Below, in pieces: positions 16,752 through 25,161 of a stretch of 64,000 bases of DNA. The notes below the pieces were generated by a model. It saw only the letters and a list, made by a program, of their open reading frames with translations. It made no database searches and was not told where the DNA came from. This stretch comes from Pseudomonadota bacterium (GTDB lineage: Bacteria > Pseudomonadota > Alphaproteobacteria > Rhizobiales > Xanthobacteraceae). Every line of letters begins with the position of its first letter. Position 1 is the first letter of the stretch. The stretch covers positions 82,430-146,429 of the forward strand of contig QEVP01000001.1 of NCBI GenBank assembly GCA_003576765.1. Reading direction: 5' to 3'. The translations under genes were made by a program, and so were the position numbers.

Positions 16752-17735
16752 CTAATCGGCAACGATGACGTCGGCGATGAATTGCGGCTCGCGCACCGCC
16801 TGTCCGGCGAACGGCGTGCCTTCCTCGAACCACGAGCGCGGTGCCGGCGCGCCCCACAGGGTCTGTCGGCGCGGATCGCGTAGCGACCAGCGCAGCGGCG
16901 CATGGTCCGGGTCCATGGTCTGGTAGTCGCTGGTGTAGATTTCCAGCCGGTGGCCGTCCGGGTCGCGGACATAGAGGAAGAACGCGTTGGAGATGCCGTG
17001 GCGGCCGGGGCCGCGCTCGAGGCTCGGCAGGTAGCCGGTGGTCGCCATCACGTCGCACAGGTGCAGGATGTTCAATGGGCTTGGCACCCAGTAGGCGAAG
17101 TGGTGCAGCCGTGGCCCACTGCCGTTGGTGAAGGCGAGGTCGTGGACATTGCCCTTGCGGTGCATCCAGGCGGCGGCGATGCGGCCGTCCTCGCCGTCCT
17201 CCTCGGCGTATTCGGTGAGGCGGAAACCGAGCCGCGCATAGAAATCCACCGTATCCTGCACCTCCGGTGCAAAGATGTTGAAATGGTCGAGGCGTTGCGG
17301 ATGACAGCCTTTGTAGAGATCGTAGCGGCGCAGCAGTGAGGGGCGCCTGTCCATCGTCGCATAGAGGCCGATGCGCACCCCAAACGGGTCGGTGAGCACC
17401 AGTGTCCGGCCCTGGAACGGCTGCTCCACAAAGGTGTGCGGCAGCTTGTTCTCGGCGCAGAACGCCGCTGCCTTGTCGAGGTCGTCCTCGCTCGCCACCT
17501 TGAAGGCGATGCGGGCGCAGCCGGGAGAGGCCGCCTTGCGCAGCACCAGCGAGTGATGCTGGTGCTCCTCGCAGCCGCGCAGATACACCACGTTGTCGTC
17601 GGCATCCTCGACATGCAGGCCGATCGCGCCCTCGTAGAAGGCGCGGCTGGCGCCGAGGTCGGCGACGTCGAGCATGACGTGGCTGCAGCGCACGATGTTA
17701 AAAGGCGGATCGAAAACGTGGTGTGGCACCGGCAT
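16752..17735 (-). CDS. hpaD: Extradiol ring-cleavage dioxygenase (3,4-dihydroxyphenylacetate 2,3-dioxygenase type)
   Basis: This 327-residue protein has two VOC (glyoxalase-fold) halves. The catalytic half carries iron-ligand candidates His in LDHFNIF (about residue 148), His in LHHFAYWV (about 207) and Glu in HRLEIYTSDY (about 260). These match the 2-His-1-carboxylate triad of type I extradiol enzymes such as HpaD. The C-terminal segment (PLRWSLRDPRRQTLWG) is also typical of that family. It opens the aromatic ring of homoprotocatechuate in the cytoplasm. It lies between hpaF and hpaG in the same operon. Confidence 0.9.
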   Translation of the reverse strand: MPVPHHVFDPPFNIVRCSHVMLDVADLGASRAFYEGAIGLHVEDADDNVVYLRGCEEHQHHSLVLRKAASPGCARIAFKVASEDDLDKAAAFCAENKLPHTFVEQPFQGRTLVLTDPFGVRIGLYATMDRRPSLLRRYDLYKGCHPQRLDHFNIFAPEVQDTVDFYARLGFRLTEYAEEDGEDGRIAAAWMHRKGNVHDLAFTNGSGPRLHHFAYWVPSPLNILHLCDVMATTGYLPSLERGPGRHGISNAFFLYVRDPDGHRLEIYTSDYQTMDPDHAPLRWSLRDPRRQTLWGAPAPRSWFEEGTPFAGQAVREPQFIADVIVAD

Positions 17736-17776
17736 GGCGGCTTTCCGTGGTCTCAGGCGTGCTTGGTCGAACGCGG

Positions 17777-18175
17777 TTATCCCGCCGCCTTCGTCGTGGC
17801 AAGATAATCGTGCAGGTTGTTGCGCTTGAAGCTGGTCTCGGCGTCGTTCACCTGCATGTCGAACGACAGCGCCAGCGTGCCGTGCGCGAATGCCGGTTCG
17901 AGATGGTCCGATAGCGCCTTGAAGATGGTTTCGCCTGCCCTCTTGCGGGTCGCGAGGTCGCGGCCCGCGCCGAGCCGTAGCAGCACCGCGAGGAAGGCGT
18001 GGTCGGGGTTGCCGTCGGCCATCGTCGAATGGTCGCAGCGGATCGCACGCACGCGGATGCCGCCGAGCGGGAAGATGCCGGTGGCGATCGCCGCCTTTCG
18101 CACCACCTCGATGGTATCGGCGATAGCGATGCGGCGCTCGAGATTGGCGGAATACTCGATGGTGAAGTGGGGCAT
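17777..18175 (-). CDS. hpaF: 5-carboxymethyl-2-hydroxymuconate delta-isomerase
   Basis: This 132-residue protein starts [13 protein letters not shown]; the family uses the N-terminal proline (exposed after Met removal) as catalytic base. [16 protein letters not shown] and [14 protein letters not shown] are also typical of CHMI. It isomerises the ring-cleavage product after oxidation of the semialdehyde. The ATG at 18175 is fixed by the required Met-Pro start. It is 10 bp downstream of hpaH and 41 bp upstream of hpaD. Confidence 0.92.
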   Translation of the reverse strand: MPHFTIEYSANLERRIAIADTIEVVRKAAIATGIFPLGGIRVRAIRCDHSTMADGNPDHAFLAVLLRLGAGRDLATRKRAGETIFKALSDHLEPAFAHGTLALSFDMQVNDAETSFKRNNLHDYLATTKAAG

Positions 18176-18185
18176 CGGCCCTCCT

Positions 18186-18992
18186 TCAGGCGAAATGGCA
18201 GCCGATGCTGCCATGGGCGCCGAAATCGGCGTGGATGGTGTCGCCCTTGCGCACCTCGATCGGGCGGATGAACGAGCCTGCCAGCACCACCTGGCCCGGC
18301 TCCAGCGCGAGCCCCTGCGGCGCGAGCTTGCGCGTTAGCCAGACGATGCCGTTGGCGGGATGGTTGAGCACGCCCGCGGCGAGGCCGGTCTCCACCAGCG
18401 CGCCGTTATGATAGCACAGCGCGCCGATCCAGCGCAGATCGGCGTCGCCGGGCCTGAGCGGCTGATTGCCCAGGATGATGCCGGCGTTGGCGGCGTTGTC
18501 GGCGACGGTATCGACGATCTTGCGCGCCGCCTTGGTCTGCGGATCGATGCGCTCGATCCGGGTATCGAGGATTTCAAGCGCCGGCACCACGAAGTCGGTG
18601 GCGTTGAGCACGTCGAACACCGTGACATCCGCCCCCGACAGGCGGTGCTTGATGACGAAAGCCAGTTCCGCCTCGATACGAGGTGCGATGAAGCGCCCGG
18701 TCGGCACCAGCCCGCCGTCGTCGAAGAACATGTCGTCGAACAGCACGCCGGAGTCCGGCTCGTCGATGCCGAGCGCGCTCTGCATCGCCTTCGAGGTCAG
18801 CCCGATCTTGTGGCCGCGCACGATGCGGCCTTCGCCGAGCTTGAGCGCCACCCAGGCGCGCTGGATGGCGTAGGCATCGTCCAGCGTGATCGCGGGATGC
18901 GTTTGCGAGAACGGGCGGATCTGTTTGCGGGCCTTCTCGGCCTGGTGCAGCCGCATGGCTGCGTCGTGGATGTCGTCGTTGCTGAGCGCCAT
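18186..18992 (-). CDS. hpaH: 2-oxo-hept-4-ene-1,7-dioate hydratase
   Basis: This 268-residue protein is close to the usual HpaH length. [34 protein letters not shown] (metal-binding Glu pair) and [14 protein letters not shown] are characteristic of HpaH/MhpD hydratases. It adds water to the dienoate before aldol cleavage. It is the first gene of the hpa operon. The start is MALSNDD at 18992, which places the operator palindrome upstream; a start at 19046 would cover it. The aldolase that follows in the pathway (hpaI-like) is at 24345. Confidence 0.92.
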   Translation of the reverse strand: MALSNDDIHDAAMRLHQAEKARKQIRPFSQTHPAITLDDAYAIQRAWVALKLGEGRIVRGHKIGLTSKAMQSALGIDEPDSGVLFDDMFFDDGGLVPTGRFIAPRIEAELAFVIKHRLSGADVTVFDVLNATDFVVPALEILDTRIERIDPQTKAARKIVDTVADNAANAGIILGNQPLRPGDADLRWIGALCYHNGALVETGLAAGVLNHPANGIVWLTRKLAPQGLALEPGQVVLAGSFIRPIEVRKGDTIHADFGAHGSIGCHFA

Positions 18993-19039
18993 GATCCTGC
19001 TGCCGGTGTCCCGCTGCCGGTCGGTGTTGCCTGAAATAA

Positions 19040-19051
19040 TTAACATGTTAA
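19040..19051. promoter_or_regulatory. Palindromic operator between hpaH and hpaR
   Basis: TTAACATGTTAA is a perfect 12-bp palindrome in the AT-rich gap between the divergent hpaH and hpaR starts, 48 bp before hpaH and 40 bp before hpaR. MarR-type regulators bind such short symmetrical AT-rich sites. It would let HpaR repress both directions. Confidence 0.65.
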
Positions 19052-19091
19052 GTTATGGAGATCAATCGCTTCTGCCACGGGAACAGGGTCA

Positions 19092-19649
19092 ATGCCGAGA
19101 CGGACAACCGCGACCTCGCGTCGCGCCTCCATAGCGACGCAGCGCGATGCCGCCGGGCCGGGCGAGCCGATGCGGGCGTTCTCGCGTTCGCTGCCGATGG
19201 CTCTGTTACGCGCGCGCGAGGCAGTGATGCGGCACTTCCGCCCGACGTTGCGCCGCCATGGCCTCACCGAGCAGCAGTGGCGCATCCTGCGCGCGTTGTC
19301 GTCGGTGGACGATGTCGAGGTCACGGAGCTCGCGCGCATGGCCTATCTGCTCGGGCCCAGCCTGTCGCGCATCCTGCGCGATCTCGAGGCACGCGGCCTC
19401 GTCGCCCGTCGTGCGGTGGCCACCGACCTGCGCCGCGGCACGGTGTCGATCACCGCGAAAGGGCGCAACCTGATCGCCACCGTCGCGCCGTACTCGGAAA
19501 GCGTCTATGCGCGCGTCGCCGATCGCTATGGGGCCGCTGAACTGGCGCGGCTGCAGGCGATGCTCGCCGATTTTGAAGCGGCGCTGGCGACGCTGCCGGA
19601 CCCGGACGGGGCAAGCGAGGCGGACGGCGAGGACGGATCGGACGGGTAG
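19092..19649 (+). CDS. hpaR: MarR-type repressor of homoprotocatechuate degradation
   Basis: This 185-residue protein has the winged-helix MarR domain at residues about 35-165. The segments SLPMALLRAREAVMRHFRP, HGLTEQQWRILRAL and LGPSLSRILRDLEARGLV are very close to HpaR. A 26-residue basic extension precedes the domain, and the acidic tail (EADGEDGSDG) is also extra. A start at 19170 (MRAFSRS) would give a more usual length. It probably releases the divergent hpa genes when aromatic ligand is present. It is convergent with the thiolase-like gene, with 9 bp between stops. Confidence 0.9.
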   Translation: MPRRTTATSRRASIATQRDAAGPGEPMRAFSRSLPMALLRAREAVMRHFRPTLRRHGLTEQQWRILRALSSVDDVEVTELARMAYLLGPSLSRILRDLEARGLVARRAVATDLRRGTVSITAKGRNLIATVAPYSESVYARVADRYGAAELARLQAMLADFEAALATLPDPDGASEADGEDGSDG

Positions 19650-19658
19650 GGCGCGGCG

Positions 19659-21173
19659 TTATGCGCCGATGCGCCAGCGCAGCAGCCCGTCGTCGCCGCG
19701 CCCGATCGGTCCGCTTACGCCGACCGCGCTCCGCTCGAGATCGGTGAGCCGCGCCAATGTCGCGGCATCGTCGGGCGCGACCTTCGCCAGCGTGCGGGCG
19801 CCGTCGGCGGTGCGCAGCACCACGACGCCGTGGCGGACGCTGGTGCGGTCATAGAGCACGGTGAAGGTCTCGACGCGGCCTTCGCCGGTGGCCTCGGGTG
19901 CGATCGGCGGGACCGCGCCGCGGCGCGCATCGGCGGCGTGCTGGACGCTGACGTCCTGCGCAAGCGGCGCATCGGGCGGCCGTGCCGCCAACACCAGCGC
20001 ATGGTGCTGCGTCATGTATCCGCCCTGGCCATATAACAGCCCGAGCCGGCCGCCGTCGCGCAGATGGCGGACCATGGCGCAGACCGCGTGCGCCATGTAG
20101 GCGTTGAGCGGTGCGCCGAAGAATGTCAGCCCGCCGGTCACCGTCGGCGTCGCCCCGGCGTCGAGACCAAGCCGGCGCCGCGCCATCTTCGGCACGCAAG
20201 GAAAGCAGCTATAAAGTTCGATCGCATCGAAGGCGGACGCGTCGCCCCCTGCCAGGGTCAGCGCGGCGTCGAGCACGGCGTTCTGCGCGTGGCTCTCGAC
20301 GAACTGGTCGCGCGCCAACAGGTCGCGCGGCTCGTCGGCTGTGGCGCCGCCCCACACATGCACCATGCGCTCCTCGGCGAGGCCGGCGGCGCGGGCCCGC
20401 GCCAGCGTCGTCAGCACGAGCGCTGCGGCCTGGTTGACCTGCGGGTTCGCCACCATCAGCTTGGTGTAGGGCCAGGCGATCAGCCGGTTGTCCGGCGTCG
20501 GCGTGACGATGGTCCGGGTATCGCAGGAGCGCTTCATCCAGCTCTGCGGGTTGCGCGCGGCGACCTCGGCATAGCGCGCCCACAGCGCCCCGGATTCGGC
20601 GAGCGCCTCGCGCGGCGTCTGTCCCCAGTGCGCGGCGGTGGCGTTGTCGTAGAGCGGATAGACCGCGACCGGCTTGGTCAGCCCAAGCGCTGCGGCCATC
20701 GGGTGCTGGGAGCTGCCGCTGCGCGGGGCGGCCGGCGCATCGTCGGCAAGCGCCGTCCATGGCAGCGCAAGCCCGGCCCGCTTTGCCCGCGTCACGCTGC
20801 TCTGCGCCTCGCCACCGCAGATCGCGGCGACCTCGCTTTCGCCGCGCGCGATGCGCAATGCCGCCTCGTGGATGAAGCGCACCGGCGTTTCACCGCCGAC
20901 CGGACCGTAGACCGCGCGCCGCGGTGCGATGCCGGTGCGGGCGCGAAGCTGGGCCAGCGGATCGCGATAGCGCCAGCTCGCGAAATTGATGATGTCGAGC
21001 GAATCGAGCGCGGCGAGCAGCGGCATGCCGGCGTCGCGTTCGGCGCGGCGCAGGGCGGTGGCCATCAGTGCGAGCGGTTCGAGGCCGGTGGTGGGGTCGG
21101 TGGGACGGTCGGAGATTTCCCCAATGCCGACGATGACGGGGGTGCGGTCGGCGGACGTGGGTGGCGGGGCCAT
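19659..21173 (-). CDS. Thiolase-like acetyl-CoA acetyltransferase family protein
   Basis: This 504-residue protein has a thiolase fold: TPVIVGIGEISDRP at the N-terminus, GESEVAAICGGEAQSS near residue 120, CFPCVPKMARR near 325 and GLLYGQGGYMTQHHALVL near 382. The classical catalytic residues are not where expected. The nucleophile region reads YGPVGGETPVRF, the His motif reads GAPLNAYMAHA, and the second Cys position is Tyr (LLYGQGG). About 80 extra C-terminal residues look like the additional domain of SCP2-thiolase-like proteins. It may bind acyl-CoA without classical thiolysis. It is in line with the upstream SDR gene. Confidence 0.8.
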   Translation of the reverse strand: MAPPPTSADRTPVIVGIGEISDRPTDPTTGLEPLALMATALRRAERDAGMPLLAALDSLDIINFASWRYRDPLAQLRARTGIAPRRAVYGPVGGETPVRFIHEAALRIARGESEVAAICGGEAQSSVTRAKRAGLALPWTALADDAPAAPRSGSSQHPMAAALGLTKPVAVYPLYDNATAAHWGQTPREALAESGALWARYAEVAARNPQSWMKRSCDTRTIVTPTPDNRLIAWPYTKLMVANPQVNQAAALVLTTLARARAAGLAEERMVHVWGGATADEPRDLLARDQFVESHAQNAVLDAALTLAGGDASAFDAIELYSCFPCVPKMARRRLGLDAGATPTVTGGLTFFGAPLNAYMAHAVCAMVRHLRDGGRLGLLYGQGGYMTQHHALVLAARPPDAPLAQDVSVQHAADARRGAVPPIAPEATGEGRVETFTVLYDRTSVRHGVVVLRTADGARTLAKVAPDDAATLARLTDLERSAVGVSGPIGRGDDGLLRWRIGA

Positions 21174-21208
21174 GCGATCCTTGCTCCGAAACGCTCGCCG
21201 GAAATGCT

Positions 21209-22081
21209 CTAGCGGCGCTGGGCCTTGTCTTTTTCGTTCTGCGCCACGATGGCGTCGCGGGCCGCCTTCCAGTCGGCGTCGCTCCATGTGCGCAGTTCGT
21301 AGAAATTGCCGCCGGTGGCGAGTGCCTGCGCGCCGTCCATCGCGATGGTCTCGCCGTTGATCCAGTCGCATCCGCCGGAGATCAGGAAGGTGGCAAGGTT
21401 CTGCAATTCCTCCAGCGTGCCGACGCGGCCCATCGGGTTGGCGGCCTTGGTGCGTGCGCCCGGCTCCTCGCCGGGGTTGAGGCGCTTGCTCATGCCTTCG
21501 GTCGGAATTTCTCCCGGCGCGATGGTGTTGAGGCGGATGCCGTAGCGGCCCCATTCGGCGGCGAGCGACATAGTCATGGCGTGGATCGCCGCCTTGCTCA
21601 TCGCCGACGGCACCACGAACGGCCCGCCGTTGCGCACCCAGGTCACGGTGATCGACACCACGTTGCCGCGATGGCCGCCGGCGATCCAGCGCCGCCCGAC
21701 CGCGTGCGTGACATAGAAGGTGCCATGCATCACCGTGTTGGCAACCGCATCGAAGCCGCGCGAGGAGATGTCCTGTGTGCGTGCGATGAAGTTGCCGGCG
21801 GCGTTGTTGACGAGATCGGTGAGGGGGCCGCGTGCAAAAATGGTTTCGACCATTGCCTCGACCGCGGCCGCGTCGCGGATATCGACGCCGTGGCTTTCGA
21901 CGTGGCCGCCATGCGCCGCCATTAGCTCGGTCGCGGTATCGTCGCACACGCTCTTGCGGCGCCCGCAGATGTGTACCTCGGCCCCGAGGCCGAGGAATTT
22001 CGCCGTCATCGCCTTGCCGAGCCCAGTGCCGCCTCCGGTGACGAGAATGCGCCGGCCGGCGAGAAGCTGGGGAGCGAACAT
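21209..22081 (-). CDS. SDR oxidoreductase, 2,4-dienoyl-CoA reductase-like
   Basis: This 290-residue short-chain dehydrogenase has a cofactor motif TGGGTGLGKAM near residue 18, NNAAGNF near 92 and RLNTIAPG near 185. The classical YxxxK is SAMSK, so the tyrosine is Ser while the lysine is kept. This is seen in the DECR/PECR-type subfamily, which reduces 2,4-dienoyl- or trans-2-enoyl-CoA. AAAGGA precedes the ATG at 22081; a start at 22105 is also possible. The thiolase-like gene downstream and the crotonase divergent from it support a role in acyl-CoA metabolism. Confidence 0.85.
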   Translation of the reverse strand: MFAPQLLAGRRILVTGGGTGLGKAMTAKFLGLGAEVHICGRRKSVCDDTATELMAAHGGHVESHGVDIRDAAAVEAMVETIFARGPLTDLVNNAAGNFIARTQDISSRGFDAVANTVMHGTFYVTHAVGRRWIAGGHRGNVVSITVTWVRNGGPFVVPSAMSKAAIHAMTMSLAAEWGRYGIRLNTIAPGEIPTEGMSKRLNPGEEPGARTKAANPMGRVGTLEELQNLATFLISGGCDWINGETIAMDGAQALATGGNFYELRTWSDADWKAARDAIVAQNEKDKAQRR

Positions 22082-22174
22082 CTGCGATCCTTTCAGCGTG
22101 TACATTAGTTAGCTGATTGATTAAAACAGGCGCCTTCGATCCTGTCAAAGGTCCTCAACCGCAAGGAGCATCGC

Positions 22175-22987
22175 ATGAGTGAGCGTATCGCCGTGACGCT
22201 GTCGGAGGGCGTTGCCGATGTCCGGCTGGCGCGGCCGGACAAGATGAATGCGCTCGATATTGCGATGTTCGAGGCACTGGTGGACACCACGGCGCGACTT
22301 GCGCGCGAGAAGGGATTGCGGGCGGTGGTGCTGTCCGGCGAGGGGCGTGCGTTCTGCGCCGGCCTCGACGTGGGGCGCTTCGCGGCGATGAAGGAGACCG
22401 GCGGCGCCGGCCTGCCCGGTGGTGCGGAGCGCGACCTCACGGCGCGCACCCATGGCGACGCCAACTTTCCGCAGCAGGCGGTGTGGGGGTGGCGGCAGCT
22501 TCCGGTGCCGGTGATCGCTGCGGTGCACGGCGTCGCTTTCGGTGGCGGCTTCCAGCTCGCGCTCGGCGCCGACATGCGCTTTCTCAGCCTTGACGCGCGG
22601 ATGTCGATCATGGAGGTCAAGTGGGGACTAGTGCCGGACATGGCCGGCACGCCGATCCTCGCGCGGCTGGTGCGCGATGATATCCTGCGCGATCTCACCT
22701 ACACCGGCCGGGTGTTTTCGGCCGAGGAGGCGCTGGACTACGGCCTTGCCACCCGCATCGTCGACGATCCCTATGCGGCGGCGATGGACGCTGCGCGCGA
22801 GATCGCGAACAAAAGCCCCGACGCGATCCGCGCCGCCAAGCGGCTGTTCAACGCGCTCGGCGGCGATCCCCGGCCGGCCCTGATCGCGGAAAGCATCGAG
22901 CAGCAGAAGCTGATCGGCTCGCCCAACCAGCGCGAGGCGGTGAGTGCCAATATCGACAAGCGGCCGCCGCGCTTCGCCGACGCCTGA
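22175..22987 (+). CDS. Enoyl-CoA hydratase/isomerase (crotonase family)
   Basis: This 270-residue crotonase-fold protein is expected to be a hexameric cytoplasmic enzyme acting on acyl-CoA. The oxyanion-hole segments are GRAFCAGLDVGRF (about residue 57) and HGVAFGGGFQLALGADMR (about 116). The acid/base loop is MEVKWGLVPDMAG (about 146), keeping Glu and Asp candidates. The C-terminal helix reads SANIDKRPPRF. It is divergent from the SDR gene across an AT-rich gap. The exact reaction (hydration, isomerisation or other) cannot be assigned. Confidence 0.9.
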   Translation: MSERIAVTLSEGVADVRLARPDKMNALDIAMFEALVDTTARLAREKGLRAVVLSGEGRAFCAGLDVGRFAAMKETGGAGLPGGAERDLTARTHGDANFPQQAVWGWRQLPVPVIAAVHGVAFGGGFQLALGADMRFLSLDARMSIMEVKWGLVPDMAGTPILARLVRDDILRDLTYTGRVFSAEEALDYGLATRIVDDPYAAAMDAAREIANKSPDAIRAAKRLFNALGGDPRPALIAESIEQQKLIGSPNQREAVSANIDKRPPRFADA

Positions 22988-23224
22988 TCCGACACGGCGG
23001 ATCGCGCTCTTATCTCACCGCTCGTTGGCGAAGACGACGGTGCCCGAGGCCGCGAACATGCCGCCGACGCCCTTTGATTGAAACTCCGCCGCCGGTGGCG
23101 GTCGGCTCGCGCGCCGCACTGTTGCGAATATGGACACTAGCTGGATTTTTCTGTCATCTCTAGCGCAGGATTGCGTTGCATCTTGCGCAATCTCCCGCCG
23201 TCTGCGCTTTCAGGACATGCCGTC
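22988..23224. other. Intergenic gap with a possible short minus-strand gene remnant
   Basis: The gap between the crotonase and Ldh-family genes is mostly uninformative. On the minus strand from about 23143 to 23015, an open frame ends EFQSKGVGGMFAASGTVVFANER and a TGA. The text looks like the conserved C-terminus of a larger protein and may be the decayed end of a lost gene. No upstream body is present, so this is tentative. Confidence 0.3.
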
Positions 23225-24310
23225 ATGGTCGCCATTCCCGCCGAGAAGCTGATCGATTTCGTCACCGATGTCTTTGCCCATGCCGGCTCCTCGCAGGCCG
23301 AGGCGCGCCGCATCGCCGGCTATCTCGTCACCGCCAATCTCACCGGCCATGACAGCCACGGCGTCATCCGCGTCACGTCCTATCTGCGCTGGCTTGCACA
23401 GGGCAATCTCAAGCCGGATCAGAGCGTCGATGTGCTGGTCGATACGCCGTCGCTTGCCGTGGTGGACGGGCGCTTCGGCTTTGGCCAGACGGTGGGACCG
23501 CAGGCCGTCGCCATCGGCATAGCCAAGTGCAAGGAGAACGGCCTCGCCGCCGTGGCGCTGCGCAATGCCGGCCATATCGGCCGCATCGGTGATTGGGCCG
23601 AGATGGCGGCGGCGGAAGGGTTGATCTCGATCCATTTCGTCAATGCTGCCGGCTCGGTGCTGGTGGCGCCATTCGGCGGCGTCGAGCGGAAATTCTCCAC
23701 CGCGCCGTATTGCGTCGGCATCCCGCGTCCCGGCCAGCCGCCGATCGTGCTCGACTTCGCAACCTCCGTCGTCGCCGAGGGCAAGGTGATGGTGGCAAGC
23801 CGCGGCGGCAAGCCGGTGCCGAAGGGAGCGCTGATCGCGACCGACGGCCACCTGAGCGAAGACCCCGCCGAACTCTACGGCCCCTATAGCCCGGAGGGGC
23901 CGCGCGACCATAGCAAGGGCACCGGCGCGATCCGCGCTTTCGGCGAGCATAAGGGCTCCGGCCTTGCCCTGATCTGCGAACTGCTCGGCGGCGCGCTGAC
24001 CGGCAACGGCGCAACCCGCATCGGGCGCCCGATGACCAACGGCATGCTGGCGATCTACATCGATCCGGCGCGCGTCGATCCCGCGCATTTTTTCGACGGC
24101 GAGGTGGCGCGCTATATCGCCGACGTCAAAAGCTCGCGCACCGTCGCAGGTGTCGATGACGTGCTGATCCCCGGCGAGCCGGAGCAGCGCACCCGCGCCG
24201 AGCGCGGCAAGACCGGTGTGCCGCTGCCGGACGAGACCTGGGCGGCGATCGCGGCCGCGGCGCGCACGGTCGGCATCACCGAGGAACGTATCAGGCAGGT
24301 CACGGCGTGA
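23225..24310 (+). CDS. Malate/L-lactate dehydrogenase family oxidoreductase (Ldh_2)
   Basis: This 361-residue protein belongs to the PF02615 family of NAD(P)-dependent 2-hydroxycarboxylate dehydrogenases, unrelated to classical MDH. Typical segments are GHDSHGVIRVTSYL (about residue 42), LRNAGHIGRIGDWAE (about 116, with the catalytic His), DFATSVVAEGKV (about 178) and GEHKGSGLALICELL (about 240). The ATG at 23225 gives the normal N-terminus; upstream codons lack support. It is 34 bp before the HpaI-like aldolase, so it probably reduces a 2-oxoacid such as pyruvate released by that enzyme. The true substrate is not known. Confidence 0.88.
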   Translation: MVAIPAEKLIDFVTDVFAHAGSSQAEARRIAGYLVTANLTGHDSHGVIRVTSYLRWLAQGNLKPDQSVDVLVDTPSLAVVDGRFGFGQTVGPQAVAIGIAKCKENGLAAVALRNAGHIGRIGDWAEMAAAEGLISIHFVNAAGSVLVAPFGGVERKFSTAPYCVGIPRPGQPPIVLDFATSVVAEGKVMVASRGGKPVPKGALIATDGHLSEDPAELYGPYSPEGPRDHSKGTGAIRAFGEHKGSGLALICELLGGALTGNGATRIGRPMTNGMLAIYIDPARVDPAHFFDGEVARYIADVKSSRTVAGVDDVLIPGEPEQRTRAERGKTGVPLPDETWAAIAAAARTVGITEERIRQVTA

Positions 24311-24344
24311 GACGGGCCGCGGTCATCAACGGAGAACGAACAAC

Positions 24345-25121
24345 ATGACGAACAACGTCAAGAAACTCTGGGCGTCGGGCAAGGTGGTGATCAACGGCTG
24401 GCTCGCGATCCCGTCGGGTTTTTCCGCGGAAGTGATGGCGCAATGCGGCTTCGACAGCATCACCGTGGACATGCAGCACGGCGTGCAGGATTATCAGTCG
24501 ATGGTCGCGTGCTTTCAGGCAATGCACGGCCATCCGGTGACGCCGATGGTGCGGGTGCCGTGGAACGAGCCGGGCATCATCGGCAAGGTGCTCGACGCCG
24601 GCGCCTATGGCGTGATCTGCCCGATGATCAACACGAAGGAAGAGGCCGAGCGGTTCGTCTCATCCTGCAAGTATCCGCCGCGCGGCACGCGCAGCAACGG
24701 CCCCGTTCGCGCTGGGCTGTACGGTACCGCCGGCAGCTATCAGGCGACCGCCAACGAGGAGACGCTGTGCATTCCGATGCTGGAGACGCGCACCGCGATC
24801 GCCAACATGGAAGCGATCCTCGATGTCGAGGGCATCGCTGGCGTCTATGTCGGCCCCTCCGATCTCGGCTTCTCCTACGGCTTCCCGCCGAAGCTCGACC
24901 GCGAGGAGCCAGAGATCCTGAAAATCTACGACAAGCTTCTGAAGGAGTGCGACAAGCGCGGCATTTATCCGGGCATCCATTGCTCGGGCGCCGAAGGGGC
25001 AGCGCGCAACATCAAGCTCGGCTTCAGGCTGGTAACGCTGCTCAACGACTGCGGGCTGATGGCGACTTTTGCAAAAATGTCGATCGCGCAGACCCGCAAG
25101 GAGGCGCAAGGCAAGGCGTAG
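24345..25121 (+). CDS. hpaI: HpcH/HpaI family aldolase (4-hydroxy-2-oxoheptanedioate aldolase type)
   Basis: This 258-residue class II aldolase has the segments GFDSITVDMQHGVQDY (catalytic His region, about residue 42), PMLETRTAIANMEAI (metal Glu, about 147) and VYVGPSDLGFSYGF (metal Asp, about 171). GGAGAACGA precedes the ATG. In the homoprotocatechuate pathway HpaI cleaves 4-hydroxy-2-oxoheptanedioate to pyruvate and succinic semialdehyde. It is detached from hpaGDFH by 5 kb and paired with the Ldh-type gene, so it may serve another hydroxy-oxo acid. The symbol is therefore provisional. Confidence 0.82.
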   Translation: MTNNVKKLWASGKVVINGWLAIPSGFSAEVMAQCGFDSITVDMQHGVQDYQSMVACFQAMHGHPVTPMVRVPWNEPGIIGKVLDAGAYGVICPMINTKEEAERFVSSCKYPPRGTRSNGPVRAGLYGTAGSYQATANEETLCIPMLETRTAIANMEAILDVEGIAGVYVGPSDLGFSYGFPPKLDREEPEILKIYDKLLKECDKRGIYPGIHCSGAEGAARNIKLGFRLVTLLNDCGLMATFAKMSIAQTRKEAQGKA

Positions 25122-25161
25122 GGAGATTTCCGGCCGCGCTTCCGCCGGAGTGTCGGGCGCC

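Noticed and set aside
22105..22124. AT-rich TTAGTTAGCTGATTGATTAA-type sequence between the SDR and crotonase genes as a TetR operator
   Set aside because: The symmetry is poor and no regulator gene is adjacent, so I do not call a site, though the AT-richness probably reflects the divergent promoters.
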